From Hyphomicrobiales bacterium (lineage in GTDB: Bacteria > Pseudomonadota > Alphaproteobacteria > Rhizobiales > Methyloligellaceae), in contig JAJFHP010000023.1 in the NCBI GenBank assembly GCA_021775555.1, positions 62,001 to 126,000 of the forward strand: a stretch of DNA of 64,000 nucleotides, given 5' to 3'. A program made the translations under genes and the position numbers. The notes beneath the pieces were generated by a model, which saw nothing but the letters and a program-made list of their open reading frames with translations, ran no database searches and was not told the origin of the DNA. Positions 49,626 through 59,042 of the stretch are shown one piece after another (position 1 is the first letter of the stretch; each line of letters starts with the position of its first letter).

Positions 49626-50687
49626 TCAGCGCAGGTGATAGAAAACTACGAGGCTGGCGAGATAGGCGGCCAGAACGATGATCGAATCGATTCCCATGCC
49701 GAACAGGCGGCGCTTTTGCCGGACCAGCAGGCCACTGACATAGATGCCTGTCACGAAAATCCCGGAGATCAGGGCGAACAGTCCAAGGCTGTCGATTTCA
49801 TCCAGTAGCACGCCCTGCCGGTAGAACATGTCCGCTGGCAACAGCAGCGCGATCATCATCAGATTGCTGCCGAAGATATTCGAGATCGCCATGGTGAAGG
49901 AGCCAAGTCGAACGGCGGCGATGGTGGTCGACAGCTCCGGCAGCGACGTCGACGCCGCCAGCAGCGTAACGCCGATGAAGCTGGTGCCCAGTTGCGACTG
50001 GACCGCGATCACCTCTGCGAGCGAGACGAGCACGATACCGGCAAACAGGATCACTCCCGTCATGTACAGGCTCAGCCGGACCAGATGCGGAACGGGCACG
50101 GTATCGAGTTCACTTGCCGGCCGTTTGCCGAGCGGCGCCCGGGCCTGCTCGGGAATTTCCAGGGGCCTCCAGGGCGAATTGGCGTCATATGACCGCAGCA
50201 GCACGATCACGCCAATATAGGTGATCGCGAGCAGTGTCGACCCAAGGCCGATCCGGCCGAAAAGCTCCAGTTCTCCAAGCGCTGCCACACCGAGAAGAAG
50301 CGCAAGCAGAAGCATCAGTAGCGTCCCCTCTAGCGCATGGGTCGGGCGCCTTGGAAAGGTGGTCAGCGCGACGGCCGGCACGGCCGCGTCCGCGATCGCC
50401 AGAATCGCGGTCTGCATGGTAATGCCGCCAAACAGATTGTTGAGGACAAGCTGCGGCACATTCTCGAGCGCAGCGGTGATCGTTGTGACAACTTCGGGGA
50501 GCGAGGTCGCCAGCGCGAGAAACACGAGCCCCATGAAGGCCTTGCCGATCCGCATGCGATCCGAAATCGCGTCCGCATAACGGGATAGACGTGTGCCCGC
50601 GAGCCAGATCGCGGATGCCGCCACCGCAAACAGCAGCAAATTCGCCAGCAGGGGCAGATCGGTGAACAGCGAGTCGACCATAACCAT
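49626..50687 (-). CDS. Sodium/calcium exchanger family protein
   Basis: Cation/Ca exchanger of 353 residues with about ten membrane helices. Two inverted alpha-repeats carry the ion-binding signature: LVFLALATSLPEVVTTITA (about residues 53-71) and VTLLAASTSLPELSTTIAAV in the second half, each followed by NxxFGG or NIFGSN. The gene is visibly richer in GC than metC beside it (60-base samples by hand: 67% and 60% against 47%). It lies between metC, convergent, and the 3' end of tRNA-Arg, which suggests transfer. Confidence 0.87.
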   Translation of the reverse strand: MVMVDSLFTDLPLLANLLLFAVAASAIWLAGTRLSRYADAISDRMRIGKAFMGLVFLALATSLPEVVTTITAALENVPQLVLNNLFGGITMQTAILAIADAAVPAVALTTFPRRPTHALEGTLLMLLLALLLGVAALGELELFGRIGLGSTLLAITYIGVIVLLRSYDANSPWRPLEIPEQARAPLGKRPASELDTVPVPHLVRLSLYMTGVILFAGIVLVSLAEVIAVQSQLGTSFIGVTLLAASTSLPELSTTIAAVRLGSFTMAISNIFGSNLMMIALLLPADMFYRQGVLLDEIDSLGLFALISGIFVTGIYVSGLLVRQKRRLFGMGIDSIIVLAAYLASLVVFYHLR

Positions 50688-50748
50688 ATTGGTAGCAGGA
50701 ATCAGGCTGGCCCGTTAGCAACCTTGCTCGGGCTTGCTCCTATGGTCA

Positions 50749-50825
50749 TGGCGATCCCGGCAGGACTCGAACCTGCAACCTGCGGATTAGAAGTCCGCCG
50801 CTCTATCCAGTTGAGCTACGGGACC
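50749..50825 (-). tRNA. tRNA-Arg(TCT)
   Basis: 77-nt cloverleaf on the minus strand: acceptor GGTCCCG/CGGGATC, anticodon stem GCGGA/TCCGC with loop CTTCTAA (anticodon TCT), T-loop GGTTCGAGTCC, encoded CCA. The exchanger gene lies at its 3' side. Confidence 0.96.
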
Positions 50826-50842
50826 GGATAAAATTTCACGAG

Positions 50843-51148
50843 CTAATGCGTCCAGGATCCGATGCGACCGTACCGGAAATTGTCCGAATAGGACTTCGGA
50901 TTATTCCTGCGGGTCTTGGGTTCGCGCAGAACAAAGGCAATGCCGTTGCGCCGTGCGTAGGCAATCGCATCGTCCTTTGTTTCGAAAGACATGCGAATTT
51001 GTGATTTCATATCGCGGGAGCTGGTCCACCCCATAAGAGGTTCCACTTCCCTGCGGACTTCAGGCTGAAATTCCAGAATCCACTTCCTGGTCCGTGCGGT
51101 GCCTGACTGCATTGCTGTTTTTGCCGGCCGATAGATGCGCGCAACCAT
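50843..51148 (-). CDS. NADH dehydrogenase accessory subunit, NDUFS4 family (ETC complex I subunit)
   Basis: A 101-residue homologue of the mitochondrial 18-kDa complex I subunit NDUFS4, a supernumerary subunit present in alphaproteobacterial complex I. Motifs: ARIYRPAKTAMQSG, WILEFQPE, GWTSSRDMKSQIRMSF, and the end NPKSYSDNFRYGRIGSWTH. It is encoded between two tRNAs, about 17 kb from nuoA. Confidence 0.92.
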   Translation of the reverse strand: MVARIYRPAKTAMQSGTARTRKWILEFQPEVRREVEPLMGWTSSRDMKSQIRMSFETKDDAIAYARRNGIAFVLREPKTRRNNPKSYSDNFRYGRIGSWTH

Positions 51149-51195
51149 TTTCTTTCCCGCTGTTGCGGCGCCCGTGCGCCCGTTGATATTGCGAA

Positions 51196-51272
51196 TGGTC
51201 GGGGCAGCAAGATTCGAACTTGCGACCCCCTGCTCCCAAAGCAGGTGCGCTACCAGGCTGCGCTATGCCCCG
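51196..51272 (-). tRNA. tRNA-Pro(TGG)
   Basis: 77-nt cloverleaf on the minus strand: acceptor CGGGGCA/TGCCCCG, anticodon stem CCTGC/GCAGG with loop TTTGGGA (anticodon TGG), T-loop AGTTCGAATCT, encoded CCA. Confidence 0.96.
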
Positions 51273-51388
51273 ACACATTCCGCGATGTTGCCACTGCTGC
51301 ACGCAGGCAGGATAGCAGCTCAAGTGTCACGTTGATTTTGCATTACACGTTTCGAGTGCCTGCGGCAAGAAGCCAGCATTGAAAATGC

Positions 51389-51889
51389 TCAGTTTCCGGC
51401 AGATTTAAAAATCCGATGGCGCACAATATCACCAGGCTTTAATTTTAACCTGGCTGCAGTGCCACCAATGAGCTCCAGCACGGCAATTACCCTGTTTCCC
51501 GATTCAATAATGCGTTCAGACAAGGGTTCTGTGGAGGCCTCTATCCGATGAACTTTACCGCTTGCGAGGATAAAAACCATGTCGAGCGAGATGTAGGTGT
51601 TGCGCATCCACATGGAGACATATTGGTCCTCATCATAGATGAACAACATGCCGTGGCGTGGGTCCATCGAGCGGCGAAACATCAAACCCCGCGATTGCTG
51701 ATCGCGCGTAGCAGCAATCTCAACATTGAGCTCATGTTTACCGGACGAAGTCACCAGCACAAGAGGTTCGCGCTTCAGTGTGTCCTGCGCTCGGCTGCTT
51801 TCCGCAGTGCCCACCACGGCCATGAACACGAACAAACCAATTGCAAGGCCTGCCAGGGCGGGTCGGTGAAACTTGATGAGGTTTATCAC
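51389..51889 (-). CDS. DUF192 family exported protein
   Basis: About 166 residues with an N-terminal hydrophobic segment (LAGLAIGLFVFMAVVG) likely to be a signal peptide, followed by a DUF192 domain: MFRRSMDPRHGMLFIYDED, VSMWMRNTYISLDMVFI and GTAARLKLKPGDIVRH. Function unknown. The frame is open to 52066, inside the cold-shock gene; I chose the GTG at 51889 because it follows the csp stop and immediately precedes the signal peptide. The start remains uncertain. Confidence 0.8.
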   Translation of the reverse strand: MINLIKFHRPALAGLAIGLFVFMAVVGTAESSRAQDTLKREPLVLVTSSGKHELNVEIAATRDQQSRGLMFRRSMDPRHGMLFIYDEDQYVSMWMRNTYISLDMVFILASGKVHRIEASTEPLSERIIESGNRVIAVLELIGGTAARLKLKPGDIVRHRIFKSAGN

Positions 51890-51914
51890 GGTGCTTGCGA
51901 CCGCATGGGTGAGG

Positions 51915-52502
51915 CTAGTTGTCGCCTTCAGGCAAAGTCGTGGCCATGTCCGGCTTGAGTTCCGCGGCCATGAGGCCTTTGGGACCATTGCCGTAACGGA
52001 CCAGAACCCGTTGTCCGGGACGCAGCTCCGCAAAGCCGAACCTGCGCAAGGTTTCCATATGTACAAAAATATCCTCGGTTCCGGGGCCGCGTGTCAAAAA
52101 TCCATAGCCGCGGATCTTATTAAACCATTTGACCTCGGCAGCTTCATAATCACTTTCAGGTGTGATCTGGACATGGGTGCGTTGCGGCAGTTGAGAGGGA
52201 TGAATAGCCGTGCTGTCATCCATTTCGAGGATGCGGAACGCCTGCAATCCTTTTGATTGGCGCAGCACCTGGCAAACAACCCTGGCGCCTTCATAGGCTG
52301 TTTGATGACCATCACGCCGCAAGACGGTCACATGGAGAAGTATGTCCGCCATTCCATTGTCAGGAATGATGAATCCATAGCCTTTCGCAGCGTCGAACCA
52401 TTTAATGGCGCCGGAAATTTCTATGACATCCGCAGAAGCATCTTCAACTGCTTCATCGAGTTGCGAGACATCTTCAATAAATGGCGAGCCTTTGCCCCCC
52501 AT
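51915..52502 (-). CDS. Cold-shock protein with two CSD domains
   Basis: 195 residues containing two cold-shock domains in tandem: [20 protein letters not shown] (about 28-47) and [20 protein letters not shown] (about 122-141). Both RNP1 motifs (KGYGFI, RGYGFL) are intact, so both may bind single-stranded nucleic acid. The linker and N-terminus are acidic. Double-CSD proteins upstream of a DUF192 gene are common in alphaproteobacteria. The mRNA leader is probably in the 487-nt gap upstream. Confidence 0.9.
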   Translation of the reverse strand: MGGKGSPFIEDVSQLDEAVEDASADVIEISGAIKWFDAAKGYGFIIPDNGMADILLHVTVLRRDGHQTAYEGARVVCQVLRQSKGLQAFRILEMDDSTAIHPSQLPQRTHVQITPESDYEAAEVKWFNKIRGYGFLTRGPGTEDIFVHMETLRRFGFAELRPGQRVLVRYGNGPKGLMAAELKPDMATTLPEGDN

Positions 52503-52989
52503 GCCGCAAACCCCCGCTGCACCTTACGATAGCGCTCAAGCCCGCTTGGATGTTTTTATCCGCCTGACGCCTACCCTCTTGGTTCAAAAATACCACTCAC
52601 GCGAAACGAGGCCAGTACTAAATTGCAGCTATTTTGTTCAACAGGTGAGTCGATTTAAATTCAATCTCGCACCCGGCGAAGAGAAGCATATGATATTACC
52701 GAAGAATTGGGTTTGTACGCACGAAGACACGATGCTGGGGATAAACATAATCAGTGCATATGTGTCTCGGCCCTGTTGCAAATTGGACACGGAAAGGTGG
52801 GACTTTTCCCCAGTTCATGCGCGAATCACCTGCGCAAATGGGGTCACATATGCTGGAATCACGATCCCGGAGGGGGATGAAACTCCATTGTGTACTCCCC
52901 AGACAGATGAACAACACAGCTGTTCAGAATATTTGAGTCGCATGAATGTGGTTATGGATTGAGCAAGGCAAGAGAGATGGAACGGTAAT
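52503..52989. other. Long gap between divergent csp and gloA genes
   Basis: 487 nt upstream of both genes. A plus-strand open frame (52405-52962) runs antisense into csp and shows no family features, and a 73-codon minus frame also looks random. A TTGAAC...TAGTAC pair (15-nt spacing, minus strand, about 52613-52645) is a weak promoter candidate for csp. The region probably contains promoters and a long csp leader. Confidence 0.4.
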
Positions 52990-53409
52990 ATGAAATATCT
53001 GCATACAATGGTTCGCGTGAGTGACGTGGAAAAATCACTGGAATTTTATTGCAACGCTCTGGGTCTGAAAGAATTGCGCCGGCGTGAAGATGAAGCTGGA
53101 CGTTATACGCTTATTTTTCTTGCGGGGCCTGGAGATGAGCAGGCGCAGGTAGAGCTAACTTATAACTGGGACCCGGAAGATTATGACGAGGGCCGCAATT
53201 TTGGCCACCTCGCCTATCAGGTCGATGACATTTATGCCCTCTGCGAGAAATTAATGGCGGCAGGCGTTACCATCAACCGGCCACCTCGCGATGGCCGGAT
53301 GGCCTTCGTGCGATCTCCCGACAATATTTCGATTGAATTGCTGCAGAAAGGCGATTCATTGCCTAAGAAAGAACCGTGGCTGTCCATGGAAAATAGTGGC
53401 CGTTGGTAG
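52990..53409 (+). CDS. gloA: Lactoylglutathione lyase (glyoxalase I)
   Basis: Converts the methylglyoxal-glutathione adduct to lactoylglutathione. A 139-residue VOC-fold protein with metal ligands H5, E55, H73 and E116 in the expected spacing and the FYCNALGLKELRRRED segment. The ATG has GGAACGG about seven bases upstream. Confidence 0.93.
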   Translation: MKYLHTMVRVSDVEKSLEFYCNALGLKELRRREDEAGRYTLIFLAGPGDEQAQVELTYNWDPEDYDEGRNFGHLAYQVDDIYALCEKLMAAGVTINRPPRDGRMAFVRSPDNISIELLQKGDSLPKKEPWLSMENSGRW

Positions 53410-53469
53410 GAGCGTTATATCAAGGGGGGTATCGGGAACGGGCCGGTCGTTTCTGTCACAGCGGCAATG

Positions 53470-53544
53470 TGGCACCCCCTAGGAGAATCGAACTCCTCTT
53501 TCCAGGTTGAAAACCTGGCGTCCTAACCGATAGACGAAGGGGGC
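53470..53544 (-). tRNA. tRNA-Glu(TTC)
   Basis: 75-nt cloverleaf on the minus strand: acceptor GCCCCCT/AGGGGGT (a terminal G-U pair), anticodon stem CCAGG/CCTGG with loop TTTTCAA (anticodon TTC), T-loop AGTTCGATTCT, encoded CCA. Confidence 0.95.
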
Positions 53545-53610
53545 GCAGACACCGGCTCATATAAATGGGATTGGCGAGCCTGACAAGACTGTGTAGTGAT
53601 CCAAATCCAG

Positions 53611-55440
53611 TCAGATGCGCGGGTTCGCCACATCCTCGATATGCAACTCGATTTTTTGTCGCCCTCCCCAGTCGCTTCTGCGCAAATGCCCAGCCACGTG
53701 GAGCGGCAGGCCCCTCGACTCGATCAGCAGTTTCCCAACATCTGTTTCCGCAGTGTTGAAGGCAATGGCATCCATGCGCGCACCGTCACTTGCAATGAGA
53801 GAGCAGCGCACGTGACGCTCGCCAACAATTTTCGCGAATTTGCACCGGTGTGCGGGAAAAGCAAATCTTGGTTGCGGATTGCCAGCACCGTACGGGCCCG
53901 CTTTATCCAGCTGGGCCATCAGGTCCATAGTCGCACTTGAGGCCATCAATGCCCCGTCAATTTTCAGATGTGCGTCAGTGCTCGCCTGCATAACACTTGC
54001 CAGCAGGGTTTCTTCGACATGATTGAAAAATGCGCCGGCATTCTCCTTGGCCAAGGTAAATCCGGCTGCCATGGCGTGCCCGCCGCCACGCAACAGCAAC
54101 CCAGCCCCCACAGCGCTTCGTATCGCAGCACCAATATCGACACCTTGAATGGAACGGGCAGAACCTGAGCCTTGTCCCTCCTTGTCCCATGAAATTGCAA
54201 GAGATGGAGTTGCGAATCGCTCCGTTAGCCGGGCGGCAACTAAACCGATCAATCCCTTGTGCCATTCATCACCCTGCGCAATTGCAAGTGCTGCGTCAGG
54301 TCGGGACTGAAAGGCGGCATCTACCTGGGAGAGCGCCTCTTCCTGTAGTGTGGACTGTAGCGCCCGCCGTTCTGAATTCAGGTGATCGAGAGTGGTGGCA
54401 ATTTCAATCGCCCGGGGCTCGTCACTGCATGTCAACAACTGCGTGGCCAGATCAGAGCGGCCGATGCGTCCCCCGGCATTCAGGCGCGGGCCCAGCACAT
54501 AACCCAGATGATATGGTGTAGGCGCTGATGTGAGCCTGGCTGTGTCCGCCAGCACGCGTAGACCCAGATTCTGGCGCTGACGCATAACTTCTAGCCCCCG
54601 GAATACGAACGCCCTATTGAGACCTGTTAACGGCACAACGTCGCAGATGGTAGCTAGTGCCACCAAGTCGAGCAATTGCATGAGGTCAGGTTCTGATATT
54701 TCGTTTGCGTAATACGCTTCGCGCCGCAAGAGCCTCGTCACTGCAACCAGAAACAAGTAGACAACTCCGGCCGCTGCGAGATGCCCTTGCCCGGAGATAT
54801 CATCCATTCGGTTTGGATTGACCACAGCGGAAGCCTCGGGCAATTGCTCCTCAGCCTGATGATGGTCAAGTACAATTATGTCAGCGCCCAGCACGCGTCC
54901 GCGGGCGAGTGGTTCATACGCCATCGTGCCGCAATCAACTGTGATTATGAGTTTGGCCCCATCTGAAACAAGCTGCTCGAAAGCTGTAATGCTAGGCCCG
55001 TATCCCTCAAGCGTCCGGTCGGGAATGTAGAATTGCGCATCTAGCCCATGGGCGAATAAAAACCTGCGGATGAGAGCAACGCTGGCCGCGCCGTCCACGT
55101 CATAGTCCCCGAAAATTGCAATGGGTTCTTTTTTGCGGATGGAACTGGCAAACCGTTCTGCTGCCACGTCCATGCCCTGCAATGTGGACGGGTCGGGCAT
55201 TAGGGCCTTGAGGGTCGGATTCAAATAGTCGGCAAGTGTCTCCTGGGCCATGCCCCGGGCTGTCAGGACTCGTGCCAGGATTTCTGGAAGTCCATGCTCC
55301 TGTGCCATGCTTATCGCCAGATTTTCGTGAGATGGCGCCAGGCGCTCAACCCACCGCAGGCGGCGTGCAGAGCTCTCCACCCGCAGAAAAGCCGTTTGCC
55401 GATCCTCTGTATCAATTATTGGAGATCCAAGGGCTGTCAC
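53611..55440 (-). CDS. recJ: Single-stranded-DNA-specific exonuclease RecJ
   Basis: 5'-to-3' single-strand exonuclease of recombination and mismatch repair. 609 residues: DHH phosphoesterase domain with GDYDVDGAASVALI, VDCGT and LDHHQAEE, then the DHHA1 domain ending in LLRGGGHAMAAGFTL, and a C-terminal OB-fold. It follows glpX on the same strand. Confidence 0.95.
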   Translation of the reverse strand: MTALGSPIIDTEDRQTAFLRVESSARRLRWVERLAPSHENLAISMAQEHGLPEILARVLTARGMAQETLADYLNPTLKALMPDPSTLQGMDVAAERFASSIRKKEPIAIFGDYDVDGAASVALIRRFLFAHGLDAQFYIPDRTLEGYGPSITAFEQLVSDGAKLIITVDCGTMAYEPLARGRVLGADIIVLDHHQAEEQLPEASAVVNPNRMDDISGQGHLAAAGVVYLFLVAVTRLLRREAYYANEISEPDLMQLLDLVALATICDVVPLTGLNRAFVFRGLEVMRQRQNLGLRVLADTARLTSAPTPYHLGYVLGPRLNAGGRIGRSDLATQLLTCSDEPRAIEIATTLDHLNSERRALQSTLQEEALSQVDAAFQSRPDAALAIAQGDEWHKGLIGLVAARLTERFATPSLAISWDKEGQGSGSARSIQGVDIGAAIRSAVGAGLLLRGGGHAMAAGFTLAKENAGAFFNHVEETLLASVMQASTDAHLKIDGALMASSATMDLMAQLDKAGPYGAGNPQPRFAFPAHRCKFAKIVGERHVRCSLIASDGARMDAIAFNTAETDVGKLLIESRGLPLHVAGHLRRSDWGGRQKIELHIEDVANPRI

Positions 55441-55484
55441 AAGGCCTCAATCCATAGTTCAAGATAGTCCTTACGAGATACCAC

Positions 55485-56462
55485 TTACCCGGATTGTCCG
55501 TGCATCGTTCTGATCCACCTAACGGTACGTGTCTTGGCGCGCATAATAACAGTTTCGGTTTCAATGCCGCTTGGCTTGAAACGCACGCCTTGCAGCATGG
55601 AACCGCTGGTGACGCCGGTAGCTGCAAATATCACATCACCGGAAGATAAATCCTCCATGGAATATTTGCGGTCGATATCCTCGATGCCGATTTCAGCAAC
55701 CCTTTTGCGATGATGGTCACTCAAGGCGTGCAGCCGGGCCTGTATTTGTCCACCGATGCACCGCAAGGCGGCGGCAGCCAGGACGCCCTCGGGTGCGCCA
55801 CCGATGCCCATATAAATATCGATACCCGTCTCCTCCGCGTTGGCCGTGTGTATGACACCAGCTATGTCACCATCGCCTATCAACCTGATCGCCGCACCTG
55901 TCGCTCGCACGCCCTCGATAAGCTTGGCGTGCCTGGGCCGATCCAGAATACAGGCAGTAATTTCCTCTACCGGAACCCCTTTGGCTTTAGCAAGGGCCTG
56001 CAGATTTTCTTCCGGTGTTGCATCGAGATCGACGATGCCCTGTTCAAAGCCCGGGCCAATCGCAATTTTATCCATGTAAATGTCGGGCGCGTACAGCAGG
56101 CTGCCATGTTCAGCAAATGCCACCACTGCCAGGGAGTTGGGTTCTGCCTTGGCGCAGATTGTCGTACCTTCAAGGGGATCGACTGCAATATCGACCTGAG
56201 GTCCCTCGCCCAGACCCACTTCTTCACCAACATAGAGCATAGGAGCTTCGTCGCGCTCACCCTCGCCAATGACAATGCGTCCCTTTATGGGAAGCCGGTT
56301 CAGTTCTGTGCGCATGGCATCAACGGCCGCCTGATCAGCAGCCTCTTCGTCACCGTGTCCGCGCAATTTGGCAGCCGCGACAGCCGCAGCTTCGGTAACC
56401 CGTGCAATTTCAAGTGTTAGCATCCGGCTCAAGCCGGAATCTTCATTGTTGCTTTTCGCCAT
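55485..56462 (-). CDS. glpX: Class II fructose-1,6-bisphosphatase
   Basis: Gluconeogenic phosphatase of the GlpX type. 325 residues with IVIGEGERDEAPMLYVGEEV, the metal-binding DIAVDPLEGTTICA and GGAPEGVLAAAALRCIGGQ. It is 15 nt downstream of hom, the conserved hom-glpX-recJ order. Confidence 0.95.
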   Translation of the reverse strand: MAKSNNEDSGLSRMLTLEIARVTEAAAVAAAKLRGHGDEEAADQAAVDAMRTELNRLPIKGRIVIGEGERDEAPMLYVGEEVGLGEGPQVDIAVDPLEGTTICAKAEPNSLAVVAFAEHGSLLYAPDIYMDKIAIGPGFEQGIVDLDATPEENLQALAKAKGVPVEEITACILDRPRHAKLIEGVRATGAAIRLIGDGDIAGVIHTANAEETGIDIYMGIGGAPEGVLAAAALRCIGGQIQARLHALSDHHRKRVAEIGIEDIDRKYSMEDLSSGDVIFAATGVTSGSMLQGVRFKPSGIETETVIMRAKTRTVRWIRTMHGQSG

Positions 56463-56477
56463 TGTTATTCCCGCAGA

Positions 56478-57803
56478 TTATAATTTAATAATACGTATCA
56501 TTTGTGGTGCTTCTTCTACATTACCTTCTTTTTCAATTGCCTGTAGCGCTTTGCGGACTGCTGCCTCGGTCGTCCTGTGCGTGATCATGTCCACGGGAAC
56601 GGGTCCGCCATCATGGGGAAGCGTGTCCAGGCCAGGCATGGTGGATTCCGGAAGCCGCTGCACGATGCTCTCAAGGGATATACCTACATCAGCCATGCTT
56701 GCTGCAATAGCGGCAAAAGCACCCGGCCGGTCGTATACTGAAAGGCGGATATAGTAACCTCCCTCATGGGCACGCATGGGTGCACGCTTGTACGGGACGA
56801 GGTCTTCTGTACGCCAGGCGAATGTGGGTGGAATAATTCCCTTAGCTATGTCGAGAATGTCGCTTACCACTGATGAAGCGGTTGGACTGGCGCCTGCACC
56901 TGCACCGATCAGTACAAGTTCACCAATAAAATCCCCGTCGAAAGTTATGCAATTCGTAACACCATCAACCCCCGCAATGGGGGTGTTCTTGGGCACCATT
57001 GTTGGGTGTACCCGCTGTTCGATGCCACTGTCAGTTTGAAGCCCAACACCAAGCAGCTTTATCCGGTAGCCCAGTTCGTCAGCCGCCTCGATATCAGCCA
57101 GGGTAATCTTCTCGATCCCCTCCACATAAATTGATTCAAGAGAGGTCTCCACTCCAAATGCCATTGTGGTCAGAAGCGCTAGCTTATGAGCGGTATCATA
57201 GCCTCCAATATCAAAAGTAGGATCAGCTTCGGCATAGCCAGCATCCTGTGCTTCCTGCAGAACCTCGTCAAAATTGCGGCCTTCTTTCTGCATCTGGGTC
57301 AGGATGTAATTACAGGTGCCGTTCATAATCCCGTACACGCGCGTAATATCGTTGGCGATCAGACTTTCCTGAATGGTCTTGATGGCAGGGATGGCGCCTG
57401 CTACCGCAGCTTCAAAATTAAGCGCCACGTCATTTTCATCCGCAAGACGTGCCAGCGCCATACCGTGATGCGCCAGCAGTGCCTTGTTGGCGGTGACCAC
57501 ATGTTTGCCCGCCTTTAGTGCCGCCTCTATTGAGTCTTTGGCGACCCCCTCCTCTCCGCCAATCAACTCAACATACACATCTATGTCATCTGATGTCGCC
57601 AATACCACAGGATCGTCAAACCATTTGTAAGTGGAAATATCGGCACTGCGTTTTTTATGCCGGTCGCGCGCCGATACAGCGCAGACTTCAAGCGAACGAC
57701 CTGCACGGGCCTTGAATTTGTCCCAGTGCTTGTCGATAAGCTGGAGGACACCTCCTCCGACCGTTCCGACGCCGGCGATGCCAAGTTTAAGAGCTTCTGC
57801 CAT
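56478..57803 (-). CDS. hom: Homoserine dehydrogenase
   Basis: Reduces aspartate semialdehyde to homoserine for Met and Thr synthesis. 441 residues: NAD(P)-binding GIAGVGTVGGGV at the N-terminus, catalytic region GIMNGTCNYILTQM and AEADPTFDIGGYDTAHKLALL (in parts), and a C-terminal ACT domain (about 355-430) for allosteric control. Nine bases downstream of the aminotransferase gene. Confidence 0.95.
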   Translation of the reverse strand: MAEALKLGIAGVGTVGGGVLQLIDKHWDKFKARAGRSLEVCAVSARDRHKKRSADISTYKWFDDPVVLATSDDIDVYVELIGGEEGVAKDSIEAALKAGKHVVTANKALLAHHGMALARLADENDVALNFEAAVAGAIPAIKTIQESLIANDITRVYGIMNGTCNYILTQMQKEGRNFDEVLQEAQDAGYAEADPTFDIGGYDTAHKLALLTTMAFGVETSLESIYVEGIEKITLADIEAADELGYRIKLLGVGLQTDSGIEQRVHPTMVPKNTPIAGVDGVTNCITFDGDFIGELVLIGAGAGASPTASSVVSDILDIAKGIIPPTFAWRTEDLVPYKRAPMRAHEGGYYIRLSVYDRPGAFAAIAASMADVGISLESIVQRLPESTMPGLDTLPHDGGPVPVDMITHRTTEAAVRKALQAIEKEGNVEEAPQMIRIIKL

Positions 57804-57812
57804 GATGAGAGT

Positions 57813-59042
57813 TCAGTGTGTCCGATTTTCAGAAGATGCAATTGGGATTACGTTATGCATCATCTCCACCGGTTCCGTGAGAAATTTTTTGATGCTGCGG
57901 GATGCCTGACGAATGCGCTGTTCATTTTCTACAAGGGCAATGCGTACGTAGCCTTCTCCATACTCGCCGAAGCCGATCCCGGGAGATACGGCAACATGTG
58001 CTTTTTCCAGTAGAAGTTTTGAAAATTCCAGAGATCCGATCTCGGTATATTTATCAGGTATTGGCACCCAGGCGAACATGGTCGCAGCAGGCGCCGGGAT
58101 TTGCCAGCCAGCCCGTTCAAGAGAATCTACCAAGCAGTCACGCCGCGCCTGATAAACGGCCCGGATCTCCTCCACGCAATCCTGCGGACCATTGAGAGCT
58201 GCCGCAGCCGCCACCTGTATTGGGGTGAAAGCCCCGTAATCAAGGTAAGATTTTACCCGCGCCAGCGCACCAATAAGCCTTTCATTCCCCACAGCAAAAC
58301 CCATACGCCAGCCTGGCATAGCATAGGTTTTGGAGAGCGAGCTGAACTCCACCGAGACATCAATGGCACCGGGCACTTGCAGAATCGAGGGTGGCGGTTT
58401 GCCGTCATAATAGATTTCCGCATAGGCCACATCACTCAGAAGTATGAGATCATGGCGTTTCGCGTAGGTCACAATCTCCGAATAGAAATCAAGATCAGCA
58501 ACAAGGGCTGTCGGATTGGCCGGAAAATTGAGCACCAGAGCAATGGGTTTGGGAATTGAGTGGCGTACAGCCTGGTCAACCCGGCGCAAAAATTCATCAT
58601 CCGTGCTGACGGGTATATGGCGGATAGTCCCACCGGAAATAATGAAGCCGAACTCGTGGATGGGATAAGTCGGATTTGGCACCAGCACAAGATCACCCGG
58701 TGCGGTAATGGCTTGAGCCATATTGGCAAAGCCTTCCTTTGAACCCAGCGTGGCGACAATTTGCGTGTCCGGGTCCAGTTTTACGCCGAAGCGATTCTTA
58801 TAATATTCAGCTTGGGCACGGCGCAGACCCGGGATGCCGCGCGATGCGGAGTAACGGTTGGTACGCGGCTTGGTGACCGTCTCAACCAACTTCTCGACAA
58901 TGTGAGACGGTGTCGGCATATCCGGATTGCCCATGCCGAAATCAATAATGTCGTCGCCGCGCGCACGCGCTTCCGCCTTGAGGCGATTCACTTCCTCGAA
59001 AACGTAAGGAGGAAGGCGTTTTATCCTGTGAAATTCCTGCAC
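57813..59042 (-). CDS. Class I/II pyridoxal-phosphate aminotransferase
   Basis: Fold-type I aminotransferase of 409 residues. PLP lysine K238 in SSLSKTYAMPGWRMGF, NPTALVADLDFY and DVAYAEIYYDG are conserved. Relatives are annotated as LL-diaminopimelate or AlaC-type alanine aminotransferases; the substrate cannot be decided from sequence. Close linkage to hom suggests a role in aspartate-family or methionine metabolism. Confidence 0.88.
   Translation of the reverse strand: MQEFHRIKRLPPYVFEEVNRLKAEARARGDDIIDFGMGNPDMPTPSHIVEKLVETVTKPRTNRYSASRGIPGLRRAQAEYYKNRFGVKLDPDTQIVATLGSKEGFANMAQAITAPGDLVLVPNPTYPIHEFGFIISGGTIRHIPVSTDDEFLRRVDQAVRHSIPKPIALVLNFPANPTALVADLDFYSEIVTYAKRHDLILLSDVAYAEIYYDGKPPPSILQVPGAIDVSVEFSSLSKTYAMPGWRMGFAVGNERLIGALARVKSYLDYGAFTPIQVAAAAALNGPQDCVEEIRAVYQARRDCLVDSLERAGWQIPAPAATMFAWVPIPDKYTEIGSLEFSKLLLEKAHVAVSPGIGFGEYGEGYVRIALVENEQRIRQASRSIKKFLTEPVEMMHNVIPIASSENRTH

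Noticed and set aside
49600-49640. Attachment-site repeat of the tRNA-Arg 3' end beyond the exchanger gene
   Set aside because: No copy of the tRNA 3' sequence is visible around the metC stop, so I do not claim a site-specific integrated element.
52405-52962. Plus-strand open frame of 185 codons in the csp-gloA gap
   Set aside because: Its first part is antisense to the cold-shock gene, its sequence is not protein-like, and no ribosome-binding site decides a start.
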